Shown here piece by piece: positions 24,821 to 37,476 of a stretch of 64,000 nt of DNA. Made by a program: the position numbers and the translations under genes. Each line of letters begins with the position of its first letter. Within the stretch, counting starts at the first letter, position 1. The DNA comes from Siphonodentalium dalli. Taxonomy: Eukaryota; Mollusca; Scaphopoda; Gadilida; Siphonodentaliidae. Location of the stretch: positions 24,120,991 through 24,184,990 of the forward strand of contig CP136061.1 of assembly GCA_032622095.1 (NCBI GenBank), in the 5' to 3' direction. A model generated the notes under the pieces. It was not told the DNA's origin, did no database searches, and worked only from the letters and a program-made list of their open reading frames with translations.

Positions 24821-25210
24821 GTGTTATTCACATTGATGATATTCTTCATTATATTGGGTTCTATAGATGTGTTATTTACATTGATGCTATTCTTCGTTAT
24901 ATCGGGTTCAATAGATGTGTTATTTACATTGATGATATTCTTCAATATATCGGGTTCTATAGATGTGTTATTTACATTGATGACATTCTTTATTATATCG
25001 GGTTCTATAGATGTGTTATTTACATTGATGATATTCTTCAATATATCGGGTTCTTTTGATGTGTTATTTACATTGATGACATTCTTTATAATATCGGGTT
25101 CTATAGATGTGTTATTTACATTGATGATATTCTTCATTATATCTGGTTCAAAAGATGTGTTATTTACATTGATGATATTCTTCATTTTATCGGGTACTGT
25201 AGATGTGTTA
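24821..25210. repeat. 48-bp minisatellite, about 8 copies, open in several frames
   Basis: Eight head-to-tail 48-bp units (GATGTGTTATTTACATTGAT plus a variable part). Because 48 is a multiple of three and the unit lacks stops in several frames, both strands stay open across it. The minus strand would give a 16-residue repeat with the core INVNNTS. No start context, splice sites or flanking coding sequence supports translation, so it is annotated as a repeat. Confidence 0.9.
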
Positions 25211-27112
25211 TTTATATTGATCGTGTGTGAATTGTTGAAGTATTTCCAATTGTGTGTATTTTATTCTTCATATATCTTTATTGATTTGCTGTGTTTGATA
25301 TATAATCCTTAAATGACGAGAAGGGAGACCCATTGTGTGTCAGCACAAACAACCACACAAGACCACATTGATTTTATCAATATTATGTTCTGTTATTCAT
25401 CGGATTATATGTATCTTTTTGATACCACTGCGTTGATCAGGATGACCATTATTCGGAGCGTTAAGAAGAAATCCCAACCGACATTTCCTATATCCATGAC
25501 TCTCCACAAATATTATGTCTATGTACCAGTAAAAGCAAGCAGAACTCAATCACACAACCAAAACCAGCCCGAGTCCCATGGTGCCAAATAAATGGTACCT
25601 AATTAAAAAAAATCAGAAAAAAAAATTTGTACTCATATAAATATCTTTTATTCATGCGCCCCCTAATAGTGCTGAAGGGGTCAGGTTACTACGTTTTCGG
25701 ATTTTTGCAACTTTCGATCAGAAACCAGTCTGTTCAACAAGAGACATTGAGTGCGCGCAACAACAAAAAACGGATACGAGAATCACAAAAGCAATGACCG
25801 TCGACAGCCAGATAGCAATTATCATTCACTAAGCAGTTATATCAACTTTGAGACGAAAATCATTCATTAAGATGTACTTTTACTTCCATGAACTATAGTA
25901 ATTTAGACGCTTGTTGTCGAATTTCACGCGATAGACTGGTCCTTGTCTTTGTTCACCGAAAAATTGAAGACGTGGTAACCTGGCCCTTTCTGCCCTATAA
26001 TAGTCATTGGTTCATTGAGAGTATGTGGTATACTGCACATGTAGATGTACCCGCTCCCAACTCATTGAATTATTGGGTCAACATTATTGGAAACTACCAT
26101 GCCATGTGACGAGGACACTGAAATCTGTTAACCTCTGAGTGGGAATGCATTTCCTCTGCTAGTATCAAAACAGACCCAATAAGAAACAAGTAGTAGGACA
26201 CGTAATGATAATTGCGGTGAGATGGGAGGGGGTAGTGAGTCAAATATCAATGCATAATTATGTAGATTCTTGGCAAAAGTTTTATTCCCAACAAGAGTAT
26301 TAGTATTGGCTTCTTATCCGTGTTTGTGTGTATAAAATTTACCATATTTTTTTTACTGCAGATCGTGTAGAATGGCTAGCGATTTTTGCCATTTTGAAAT
26401 CCAAGATGGTCGCAATTCTCATTTTTGGAAATTATTCTGATAAACTAAATCGGTCGATGTGACGTCTGTTCGGATTTTCTATCACATCCATTTGGCTAAA
26501 TCCATATATACATGTAGTTGCTACGGTTTATAGAAAAACAAATAAGGCAATTACTTCTAAAGAAAAAGCATGATTTGGTAATTAGTCACATTACTTTTTT
26601 CACATATTGGTTCATTCAGTTTGTTTCGGCATATAATATACACGCTCTTCATATTCTAACTGCTCAAATTGTTGAACTGATAAAGGGTTCAATCTTTTGT
26701 TAGCATATAGGGCGAGATTTAGCTAATCATAAAAATGTCCCTTAATTGGCATACATGAGATCAAAAGAACATAATGCAGATGAAATAAATTTTCCTAAAA
26801 CTTCATCTTTTTTTCTGAAATTTTCAAAAACAAATACTACAATTGGCAACAAAAAAAGATCATAATTTACCACATGGGTAAATAATCCTAAATTCACCCG
26901 ATTTATATATGCAGTCAGTATTCCAAATACCCAAATTGTGGAAATAGTAAACAATTGGGAAGGGTAAGTTTTTATTTATCTTTTTAGCGATAACATATGA
27001 ACCAAAATTATATATTTTCGTAGGCCCCCTTGACCAGAGAACTTAACCACATTTAAAACATGGCTAGGACGTCACTCCTTTTTCATCGAGTCCAGTTTAT
27101 AGGATAATGGAT
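25211..27112. other. no gene supported
   Basis: Several short frames without motifs. Around 26370-26490 a block (ATTTTGAAATCCAAGATGG, GGTCGATGTGACGTC, TTTGGCTAAAT) recurs inverted near 29930-30070, so part is dispersed repeat. Confidence 0.4.
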
Positions 27113-29047
27113 GGCTGGATACACACATGCATGTAATCTCTGTATGTAAAATACATGTATTTTACATGGCTTTACATGGCCACACCAATAATTGACAACA
27201 TTAATCACCTGCGCGCGAGCGGTTCATTGTTACCAGACCAGACAAGTGAGTAGTCATAAGCGAAATCAAACTTTCTGCTATCGGGACATGTTCTGTTATA
27301 TAAATACGCACCTAATAATAACCACATATATGATATATATATAAATCAAGTTAATTAAATGACTATAGATTAATACATGTTAGAAAGATCTTAAATGAAC
27401 AGGGAAATTAATTCAATGTATTATGATTATATTATGCGTGATGATGCACACGTGACTGTATATATTACTTGTATATATTTATTTGTAATTTGTCTTGAAT
27501 GTCTTATATATAGATGGTAGACAATAAATGATGATGATAAGGCCAGTCCAAAACAAGTCTTCTCTTACGAATGTGGAAATTAGTTAAGTCTGTGATATCT
27601 GACATTTTATTAATGCACATCACCAGAAGCGACACATCTGGTGTATACAGGCTTGATAGAACATTTTCGACCATGATGCTTGCTTGGCGTGGGGTTTCGA
27701 AAGCTTCAAATCGCTATGCGACTTAGTTGAATGTATCGGTCGGAAAATCTGGGCAAGAAGGTACAATATATGTTTGACTTAAATAGCTCAGAGTTAGCCA
27801 CCCCGTCTGGTAGCTTTCGGGATCATATATAGCCCCAAGTCGGGTGTCATATTTAGCCCCTGCGTCAGGAAATCCTGATAATATTGCCCCCATGTTGGGA
27901 ATCATAGCCCCTAGGTTGGGGAACTCCTGGGGCCATCATCGGTATAAAAATCAAGAGAAGACTGAAAATGATTTAAACAGAAAGTCCAACATTTGGGTTA
28001 TCGCGCGAACAATTATTCTAAGCGACCTGACGACTTCGTTCGGTCAACAGTTCTCAACAGTTCTCTGCACGCTCAGAGCTGTGGTCAAACATAGCCGCAA
28101 TGATTGGGTTGTCAACGGACACATATTACATGGTCTGTATGATCCATGTAAAACGCCAAATACACGATAATTACAGAGATTACATGCATGTGTGTATCCA
28201 CCCTTAGGGTGGATACACACATGCATGTAATCTCTGTAATTATCGTGTATTTGTAGTTTTACATGGATCACACAGACCATGTAATATGTGTCCGTTGACA
28301 ACCAATCATTGCGGCTATGTTTGACCACAGTGAGCCAAGCTCTGAGCGTGCAGAGAACCGTTGACTGAACCAAGTCGTCAGGCCGCTTAAAATAATTGTT
28401 CGCGCGATAACCCAAATGTTGGACTTTCTGTTTAAATCATTGTCAGTCTTCTCTTGATATTTATATCGATGATGGCCCCAGGATTTCCCCAACGCAGGGG
28501 CTATGATCCCCAACATGGGGGCAATATTATCAGGATTTCCTGACGCAGGGGCTATATATGACCCCCGACTAGGGGCTATATATGATCCCGAAAGTTACCA
28601 GACGGGGTGGCTAACTCTGAGCTATTTAAGTAAAACATATATTGTACCTTCTTGACCAGATTATTCCGACCGATACATTCAACTAAGTCCCTTAGCGATT
28701 TGAAGCTTTTGAAACCCCACGCTAAGCAAGCATCATGGTCGAAAATGTTCTATATCAAGCCTGTGTACACCGGATGTGTCGCTTCTGGTGATGTGCATTA
28801 ATAAAATGCCAGATATCACACAGACTTAACTAAATTCCACATCCGTAAGAGAAAACATGTTTTTGGACTGGCCTTAAATGTCCTGATAGCAGAGAGTTTG
28901 ACTTCGCTTATGACTACTCACTTGTCTGGCCTATTAACAATGAACCGCTCGCGCTCAGGTGATTAATGTTGTCAATTATCGGTGTGGCCATGTAAAATAC
29001 ATGTATTTTACATACAGAGATTACATGCATGTGTGTATCCACCCTTA
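27113..29047. repeat. giant inverted repeat (two TIR elements head to head)
   Basis: The left arm runs from about 27117 to 28204 and the right arm from 28206 to 29047, mirror images around the perfect palindrome GTATCCACCCTTAGGGTGGATAC centred at 28205. Each arm starts and ends with the same short inverted repeat (GGATACACACATGCATGTAA), so each half looks like one TIR element of about 840 bp and the pair lies in opposite orientation. Internal landmarks mirror well: AATGAACCGCTCGCG, GGCCAGTCCAAAA, GGGGCAATATTATCAGGA. The left arm is longer because of the insertion at 27291-27538. Confidence 0.92.
27291..27538 (+). mobile_element. retroposon-like insertion in the left arm
   Basis: The right arm reads straight across this point, so about 248 bp were added after the palindrome formed. 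The inserted piece ends AATAAATGATGATGAT, a short-repeat tail like those of RTE-type LINEs. It is too short to show coding sequence, so the family is a guess. Confidence 0.65.
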
Positions 29048-30555
29048 TTGTCGAGATCGTACATTATTTTTCAAACAACGATTCATTATTTTAATATTGG
29101 ATGCTCAATATCCAATTTAATGAACGGTTATATTGCTGCGGACGATTTAATTTTATATGTCATGCATGTATGATACCATATGTGTATGCATGTAGCTTTC
29201 TATAGACAACAGTTTTCAAGTATAATATCGCTCTGATTGATTGCTAGAACAGGACAGGACAGACACAGAGTTAAATAATTTAATGCCGAAATGTATGGGC
29301 AAAACTCCCGATGATATTCGTAAATCTATCGCGGAAGGAACTCAGTGTCGGTACGTCGTGTTCATTCAACGGTGGGAAATGGTGTGTTGCCTGTCCGTTA
29401 AGTTGACAATGGGTTAAGATATCACGCAATCCGTGCAGCCAACGAGCGAGTGGATAGGACCGAACACACGGTTCAACTCAGGTGTCTTGACCCAATTTCG
29501 GGTTAAGCCATTCTGATAACAGGTGACGCATCCAACAAATGGACTCGGCCATGGCATGTTTTAAGTCAGATAATAGCTTCAAACTGTACAGTATTTCAGC
29601 GAATGGAACGATCTAGACCTACGGTCTCGATCGATCCATTCCCTGAAATAATGTGCAGTTTTCAGCCAGTATCCTATACATAATACATCGACCTTCTGTT
29701 CTTATGTGCGAAACAAAACAAACGGAATGTAATCCTATGTGAAAATTCTCATGTTTAAACCCAAATTTTGTGAACAATTATTAAATTATGCCTTTTCTTT
29801 AAAAGTAATTGCCTTCATATGTATTTTCTATAAACCGAAGCATTTGTTGATGAAGTTGGACAAATTTCTATGATAGAGAAACCAAACATATGTCACATGG
29901 AGAGATTTATTCAAACAGGTGCTCTTTCAAAAATGAGAACGGTGGTCATATTGGATTTCAAAATGGCGGGAAATCACACCAAACCAGATCACCTGACCGA
30001 AAAAAAATAACTCACTGGCCATTCTGTTATCACGAGCTGATGTCAAAATGAGGGTACATTTAGCCAACGAACTTGACTAAAGTATGTAACAATGGCTGAT
30101 CGGTTGGTCTGTGCGAAGACAATTGCTGTACATGGAGTGTACCGACAATACTTCATGAATATCTACACTGGCTAAGCCCTGGAGATCAGATTCAACATGG
30201 GAACTTTTTGATGTTCTGACCTGTTCTGATAGGGATCTTTATAACATTGAAATAGTAACGCAGGCAATACAAACTTCTTTGTGAACACGTGTTCTTTAAT
30301 AATCTAGTTCACGTTATACGGGGTGTTCCAGCTCGATATTTTATGATTTTGTGACTTTTTGCATGTGATCCGATTATCGCAATAGATTTTGAATTGATTA
30401 CCCGGGAGAAAATCCATGCTTGTAATTCAGCGACGTAACGCAAAATGGGCTCACGAAAGTCACCTAAATCATTTAATCTCAAGCTCGGTCCTTCACCTGT
30501 GAAATATATTGATTAAGGAACAGCTATTAACTAAGAAATATATTACCTGCATTTA
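29048..30555. other. no gene supported
   Basis: Mixed decayed DNA. Near 29930-30070 a block matches 26370-26490 inverted, and near 30190-30250 a block matches 405-460. No frame of interest. Confidence 0.4.
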
Positions 30556-30557
30556 TG

Positions 30558-30810
30558 CCCCCGAAAGAAAGAAAAATCGAGGGTATTTTGTATCTGTCTT
30601 TTATGTACGTCCGTCCGTCCGTTCGTCGGTCTGTCTACGATTTTTCGTGTCCGATCCATAAAATCGCGATGCTTTTATTATATTATATTGTATTCTGTTT
30701 AAACTTGGCGTAGTTGTTTCTAATGATGAGACGATATTTCGTTCACAAATTTGTTATCCAATCGTTGAAGGTCAAGGTCACAGGTCAAGGTCGTTCTCTC
30801 GATTAAGTCG
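30558..30810. repeat. dispersed repeat of GCCCCCGAAAG type, copy 1
   Basis: Starts GCCCCCGAAAGAAAG, then a GTCCGTCCGTCC tract, CCATAAAATCGCGATGC, and ends TGAAGGTCAAGGTCACAGGT. The block order is shared with 31283-31600, and elements of this look are frequent in bivalve genomes (from memory, not searched). Non-coding. Confidence 0.7.
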
Positions 30811-30983
30811 CCATACAGATACTACCCTATTACTGTACGTCAATTTCAATAAACTCCCGGTAATAACAACGATCTAATATCGATAATATATAGAAAAATA
30901 AACAAGTTGAGTCGAAGCTGTCTTCTTTAAACGTTCAGGTTAACAGGTTGTCTTAAAATTAAAGTTAATAATTTGATACAAAT

Positions 30984-31015
30984 TTAATTTATGGCTCGAG
31001 CCATAAATTAAATTG
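30984..31015. repeat. 32-bp palindrome
   Basis: ATTTAATTTATGGCTC is followed directly by its reverse complement GAGCCATAAATTAAAT. No link to a gene is visible. Confidence 0.9.
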
Positions 31016-31282
31016 CGAATTTCCGTGTAGAAGACGTTATCAAATTAATTGACGGAAAGTGGATTAGGCAACGCGTGGCATATATACGTGGTCGTCTAAT
31101 AAATTATGTTGATACATGTACGGGGCGTGAACTCAAGTCTGGAACTAGTATGCATATAATAACATTTATTTTATACATTTGTTTGAAAACTGTACAAAAT
31201 TACTCGACGACGATAGTTCTATTTAGCATTTCAAATAATGGAAATCTTTCAAACTTAGCTTCATCTGCACCATGCATTCCTA

Positions 31283-31600
31283 TTTGATTGTGTCAGTCGT
31301 GTCCGCTCCATAATATCGCGATGCTTCGTTGGATTCTGTTGAAACTTGCGTAGTTGTCATAATGAGGAGACGATGCGTCGCGCACAATTTGTTTTCAAAT
31401 CGCTGAAGGTCAAGGTCACAGGTCAATGTCGTTCTCTCGATACTAAATCTGATAAGTTTTTCATTAAAGTATGAGGGTATCATATCAAAAAGACTTCATG
31501 TCTTGCAACATTGAAACTTATTGGACGTCAGGTTATAAATTCGCGGACGAGTTGCCTCATTTCAGGGGCACAGTCACTTCCGAGTGACATTTCTTGTTTT
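31283..31600. repeat. dispersed repeat of GCCCCCGAAAG type, copy 2
   Basis: Shares CATAATATCGCGATGCTTC, TTGAAACTTGCGTAGTTGT, ATGAGGAGACGATG and GAAGGTCAAGGTCACAGGTC with 30640-30800, then continues to GAGTTGCCTCATTTCAGGGG and CTTCCGAGTGACATTTCTTG. It lacks the 5' part present in copy 1. Confidence 0.7.
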
Positions 31601-32056
31601 TCAGTATTATAAACGTCACTGTAAGAACATAAAAAACTTCCCAGGTTTTGAACAGGTGTAGTATGATCTCTACAGGTCTAACCAGCGTGGAGATTCATGG
31701 AACGATATAAGGGTGCCCATAGTCAATTAGGGTCTCCCTTCAATAATTGTATAACATTGACAATATGTGTGTTTTCTTGTCTTTGTGTTATTTATATTTA
31801 TGCGTTGATGAAAACGTTCTCTAGGTTTGATGTTGAAACATCATGGCGATGGGAAATCTTCAAGATGTGTTTAGGTTATAAGCTAAAATGTTATAAAACC
31901 TATATTGCTTTTAAAATATTTGTGTATCAAACAGAAACAAAATGTTTTCAAGACCCAAGACATGAATTCAACTTATTCTTGTCGAGACCTCATTTTAAAG
32001 CCACGTAAAGCGGCTAACTAACCTAGTAAATCATAGATGTTGGCACCTTGTCGGGA
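31601..32056. other. no gene supported
   Basis: The frame at 31697-32008 has no motif. Nothing else noted. Confidence 0.4.
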
Positions 32057-32409
32057 TGAAAGGGGGACTGTACACTAAATCCGACCATGTATGGGACCAG
32101 CTCCTTTTATTCTCGACATAATATATGCAACAAATTATTAAATTTGAGCCACCGATTTGTGAAAAATACACCAATGTGCTCTAGGAACGATGCAAACAAC
32201 ATGGTAATTCTAATGAAAATGAATTTATTACTGCAGTCATAAATTCATTTTCATTATAATTACCATGTTGTTTCAATCGTTCGTAAAGAAATGCTTGTAT
32301 TTTACACTCATCCATGGCTCAAATTCATTCATTAGTTCCATACATTATGTTGAGTATAAAAGGAGATGGTCCCACACATTGCCAGATTTAGAGTATAGTC
32401 CCCCTTTAA
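32057..32409. mobile_element. palindromic MITE
   Basis: Ends GAAAGGGGGACTGTACACTA and its partner AGTATAGTCCCCCTTTAAC. The interior is almost wholly palindromic: AATTCTAATGAAAATGAATT mirrors AATTCATTTTCATTATAATT, and CTCCTTTTATTCTCGACATA mirrors TATGTTGAGTATAAAAGGAG. It is of the same TIR family as 12080-12703. Non-coding. Confidence 0.88.
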
Positions 32410-33655
32410 CAAAAATAAATTCATGAATTACTTTTGAAATCAGCTAATACACTTCAGTCTTTTGGAATGATATAATTATATGAAGTCCATAAACTGTTTC
32501 GTGACTTCATATGCATTTTACACATTTCGACAAACATTTTGGTCTAAAATCGACTTTCATATTATTGCGATGTTTGCCACATATATTGCAGGGTGAAGAC
32601 TACTGTATTATCGTACATACATCTGAGATGGCACCAAACATTTAGTAACATTAATAACCTCCGTTAGTCAAAATTAGGGTCGGATATCGACTTTTTTTCA
32701 TTTTCGTGTTTTTATCTAATTTTGGCCGGTCGATACTAAGATGTCACCAATAATTTGGCAAAAGACTTTCACATATTTGAACAAAATTCATGGGTCGAAA
32801 ATCGGTCATTCTTGTTTCCACGATTTTGATTTGTTGAAAGGTTGAAGAACATTACCGGAATGTGACCCGCGAGTACAAGAATGCTGATATGTCATCAACG
32901 AGTTGCCAAAACAAATCAATTCAGCCATTTCAAAAGAACAAAATGGGTCTAGAAACGTCTATGTATATTTCACCCGAGTGCAGACTATGATGCTATCAAA
33001 ACGTTGGAAAATATTTCAGCTAATTAGATCGAATCTCTACTTTCTTATTTTCGCGAATTTGATCGGATTTCACAATATGCAGGTGGGTCTTACGTCAGAC
33101 TAGTTTTATCTCCTTAAAGACATATTATGTACTTGTTCGGTGCGTGAACCTGATAAGTTAGTATTCAGGTGCTATGCCAAATGGAGGAATGTATCATTCT
33201 ACTAACATAACCGAAAATCTCAAGCAAATCGACAGTACCACTCCATAGAAAACATTGCCTGAACTACGCTAAATTGTAAATATTTACTACTCGAATCGGA
33301 AGCTTCTATCGGCGATAAACTAACGAAAAACATTTCGTCATCGTCAGTCACTGCATTTAAATAATAAATAAGAATGTCGGTGCGTGTTGTCAATTTAGAT
33401 ATAATATTTGTAAAAATAACTACTTTGAACAAGATTATTCTCCATTTATATTTGCTCACCCTACCGAAGTGTTTCACATCACTTTAAGATTCTAAAAGAA
33501 CCATTCGCTGACGGAATATTGAATTGTTATTTGTTTCACATTGATTCAATTGCAGGATTTATTTTATAATTTGATCAAATAAGTTCAACGAAGAAGCGTT
33601 CTGTTCTTCTATAGACATAACATTCCTTTCCAGCAGATTTTTTTTCATATTCGTT
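32410..33655. other. no gene supported
   Basis: Short motifless frames only. Confidence 0.4.
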
Positions 33656-33660
33656 CCAGT

Positions 33661-33752
33661 TACATTAATTGTTGCTTTCCCATCGACATGTTCCGCGTTC
33701 CATGATTACATTAACTGTTGGTTTCCCAACGACATGTTCAGCGTTCCATGAT
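33661..33752. repeat. 46-bp unit, two tandem copies
   Basis: TACATTAATTGTTGCTTTCC at 33661 and TACATTAACTGTTGGTTTCC at 33707, each followed by CATCGACATGTTC or CAACGACATGTTC and GCGTTCCATGATT. Confidence 0.9.
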
Positions 33753-33771
33753 TTCACAATGATGAATAACG

Positions 33772-34398
33772 TAGTCTCAAGTTGAAATAAAATTGGCGGA
33801 TTTTGAAAACAATAAACAGAAAAGAGCAAAGTAATGTTTTACAAAGGAGCACGACACAGTAATTGTATATTGACGAGCATATTACCAAGGCTAAAAGGGT
33901 CACTCTCACAAAAAAGGTGCTGAAGGGTACATAGGTTGTGAAAATGTGCTGACGGGTACACAGGTTTTGAAATCTCATTCTATATCAATGATATTTAGTT
34001 CTCATGTCTGCCAATATTTCTGTCAGAGAATAATTGTATCTGTCCCAAGGAATATTAAAATGAACCGAGGACGAACTGGTAATAGGCGCCAGTCTTTCAG
34101 GAACAGAGATAAAGTAATTGCATTTATGCCGATCACAAACCCTGTGCACCCTTCAGCACATTTTCAAAACCTGTGTACCCTTCAGCACTTTTTTGATGAG
34201 AGTGACCCCTTCAGCATTACCATGTATATTCCGAAAATGTTGTTACCCGATCTGTGCCGAAATAAACTGTAGTATATTCCAACATTCTTATCAAATTTCC
34301 AATCAGAAATGCCTCCAATTTTGTTCTGTCACTCATTGCGTTAAGTTTGTTTTTCTGTATATGTTTAAATAAAATCCGCCATGTTTATTGCAACTTGA
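33772..34398. mobile_element. fold-back element with ~200-bp inverted arms
   Basis: The left arm 33772-33972 (AAGTTGAAATAAAATTGGCG ... AGGGTCACTCTCACAAAAA ... GGGTACACAGGTTTTG) is mirrored by the right arm 34128-34398 (CAAAACCTGTGTACCC ... TTTTTTGATGAGAGTGACCC ... CGCCATGTTTATTGCAACTT). Between them is a spacer of about 150 bp. Small frames in both strands are shadows of the palindrome. Confidence 0.85.
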
Positions 34399-35291
34399 AA
34401 CCACGTGATTCGTGACTGATGTTGTCAAGTTGACAAGTTGAACCATATAGTGCAAACTAACTGAAAACTCATGCAGTTGTTCACGTTGTATTGAAATACA
34501 ACACAATAATTATTCACAAAAAGGAAAAAAGGTTAATTGTGTCTATCTGATATGCATAATTATGTTAATAGTGTTCATTCTAGCTAGGCCTTTTAACCAG
34601 CGACTTGGCGACTGGGGGGTCACTAACTGTTATCAAAATTAAATTGCTTAAAAGTTGGCAATTTAGAAATTTCAGACCAAAATTATATAGAAATTGTTCT
34701 GAGAGTTTAATGTCCAAACCAGTATTTGGAGTTAAATATTTTGTTTTTATGCTGAAATAAAACATATATTCCTACTTTTGGACCGGAATTGTCATCTTAG
34801 GGAAGTGTCAGGTTGGAAATTTCTGAACAGTTGTCCATATGATTACGACGAATCAGCGACTATATGCATATATACTGCAGTCATAGAATTCACACATACC
34901 CAGCTCTATTACAATATTAATTTTCAACATCTCATGGCAACCAGACAACGTTGGAACCCGAGTTTCAGCATCATCCTTATGCACTTCTGTGTATCATACA
35001 TGTGATATCAGTGATTGTTTTAATATTTAATTATATGCTCTTTGTTAATCGATCGAGGAGTTGTCCATTGTTTAATATAATATTAATATCCGGATAGATT
35101 ACATACCCAACATCCGATATATTCTGATAAACTATTTCATCGCCCGTTGACGAGAGAAGTGGAAAAAACCTCACGAACATCGCAGTCATTTGCACATGTC
35201 CCTGACAAATGTATAACAATAACAAATACCTACAAATACTTGTAACAATAACAAATACCTATATATACATGTAACAATAAAAATACATATA
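34399..35291. other. no gene supported
   Basis: AT-rich. From 35213 to 35290 a short unit (AACAATAACAAATACCTA) is repeated next to the following MITE. Confidence 0.4.
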
Positions 35292-35751
35292 TGTGACCCG
35301 CCATATCAAATCCAGTCGTAAGTCGGGATTTTGTTTACCCTGTGCCAATGCATTCTCTTATATATGCGAGTCGACCATAGGTCGCCTCGCATATATAAGA
35401 GAATGCATTGGCCTAACAATTTTTTATCATTTTGTTTAAATAAATGTTTCTTACAATTTTTAGGACATAAAATCAAAAACATCCATTACCCTGCAGGGAG
35501 CCCCACACATATATAGAAGCATATAGAAGAGTGTCGTCTGCTCATGTTTGTCTGGGGCTCTGTATGGGTGAAATTATAAAATTGTTAAAGAATACAAGAA
35601 AAAATTATTAAAATTGTAAAAATTTGTTAGGCCAATGCATTCTCTTATATATGCGAGGCGACCTATGGTCGACTCGCATATATAAGAGAATGCATTGGCA
35701 CAGGGTAAAAAAAATCCCGACTTACGACTGGATTTGATATGGCGGGTCATA
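35292..35751. mobile_element. MITE whose terminal repeats each contain a hairpin
   Basis: Terminal inverted repeats of about 140 bp open TGACCCGCCATATCAAATCC and close with the reverse complement. Inside each TIR lies a ~70-bp near-perfect palindrome: CCAATGCATTCTCTTATATA pairs with TATATAAGAGAATGCATTGG around a GACCATAGGTC centre. The central 190 bp are unrelated AT-rich DNA. The element carries no frame. Confidence 0.92.
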
Positions 35752-36352
35752 TATTTACATGTAACGCTATAGACTATGTAACGTTAGTTTATTTCGTAGA
35801 GGGTGAACACACAATGTATCTTCGCTATATATAGCATTTACGGCACACATAGGTCGATGATATATCATATTTGCTATTGGTCAATATAAACAGTCTTACG
35901 ACTAAACCGCGAACACTCAGCGGATACAATGCGCACGTAAAGCGGTCTTTCCTGCGGAATGAGTTTTGATAATATAATTGAGATCTTCTAATTATTCCTT
36001 TAATCGGTGCATGGTGTATTTTGCGGCCCGATCTTCTCCCACGGTTTCTCGTGATTGATATAAACCGAACGTGTACTGCCATGCGCACCATGTTTTGTGT
36101 AACCGTGTGCATATAGTCAATCTCTGATCGATGTCAATCCTCTTGATTGGATAATCATATAAATATGTATACCGCGGCGATGTCTTCGCATTTGCGACCA
36201 CGTATATATATAGCTTCATATTTGCCCCCCCCCCCCAGTATATAAACCAACCAGACTATATGTATACCCAGTTGGCGAATACGAATACTGCATGTTGCTT
36301 CAGTGTTATGTCTAATTTTTGGGTCAGGTGCCTGTAATCCTTTATTAGAATA
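35752..36352. other. no gene supported
   Basis: No motif-bearing frame. C-tract at 36224-36237. Confidence 0.4.
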
Positions 36353-36460
36353 CGGGCCTCCGGTGGCTCAGTCGATAAAGTGGATAGTGCATCATGACTT
36401 CAGAAGCCGTCCAGCGATCGACAAGATGGATCGATAAACGCCGATTACACATAACCAGGG
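36353..36460 (+). mobile_element. tRNA-derived SINE head
   Basis: GGGCCTCCGGTGGCTCAGTC followed by GATAAAGTGG fits a tRNA A box. CCGTCCAGCGATCGACA about 40 bp on is a decayed B box. The body beyond is unrecognised and there is no tRNA 3' end, so it is a SINE remnant rather than a tRNA gene. Confidence 0.65.
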
Positions 36461-36469
36461 GGTAGACGG

Positions 36470-37470
36470 ATTCACATACCTAGGCCTCAGTCCTAGTTTA
36501 TATTCATGTATCTAGGCCTCAGTCTTAATTTATAAATTTAGCTAACATAGACAAACGCACATCTGCAACATCAGTAAGAATCGCCCATAGCTTAATTTAT
36601 CTACAATTTGCAAATAACCAGCCGCTGGTCGGTATTAAAACACATATTCGTAATCGATGAACGGTTTGTGTTGGCCGATAATGCGCCACGAACTTTACCT
36701 ACTGAGTCACGCTCCCTGATATGTACATGAAGACGTTTTTTCACAACTCCTCGATGAATGTTGAAATTCATACGTTGTCAATAAATGTTGTATCTCTATA
36801 AATAAGTGTTCGTTATTCCCTTGATATATACACTTAAACAAAAGTAGCACCCCCTAATATGATCGAGGATATCTTCAGATCTGGTAATCAGATTTCGATG
36901 AAACTTTGTGAAGATAATGTCATATATTTTATCAACAAATATCATAACTAATAATACGATGAGTGGCTACATGCTCGAATGAACACCAATTGAATGGCGA
37001 AAGTCTACTTTCCATAAAATAAAATAAATCACCGGGTTCACTAATATGGAAGGTCCTGTTCACATTTCAGATTTCTCGTTTAATGACTGTTGGGCCTCCC
37101 CTTGGTGACTTGGCACATATGTATGGCACTAAAGGGAGCGATAAGTGTACAACAGAGTGGATAACGACACTAATCGATATAATCGATGTCACATGCATTC
37201 CTCATAAATACATCTATATTCCAATTGTGTGTCTTATAATTAGACACAAATGTGACTTTGGGGGTAAGAAGTTCGTTTTAATGACAAAATCAGAGAAAAG
37301 TGGAATTTCACTACAATTTCGTTAAAAATCCTCTTCTAATTAATTTGTTTGGCATAGAAACATGGAACACGCACACTATATATATATATGTGTGTGTGTA
37401 TTCCATGTTTCATATATGTGCCAATATATGTGCGATACCAATGAAAAACATCCAACAATAACCTCGATTT
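36470..37470. other. no gene; short repeats
   Basis: CCTAGGCCTCAGTC is repeated at about 36479 and 36512. A TA/TG microsatellite lies at 37376-37400. No coding signal. Confidence 0.4.
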
Positions 37471-37476
37471 ATTTGT

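Noticed and set aside
24805..25312. Plus-strand hydrophobic repeat protein
   Set aside because: Arises from the 48-bp minisatellite; no start context or splice sites, and the minus strand is equally open.
27844..28516. Frames of 82-123 codons on both strands
   Set aside because: They mirror each other across the large palindrome and show no coding signature.
36840..37000. Possible Tc1/mariner-like end (AACAAAAGTAGCACC)
   Set aside because: No matching inverted partner was found in the surrounding sequence.
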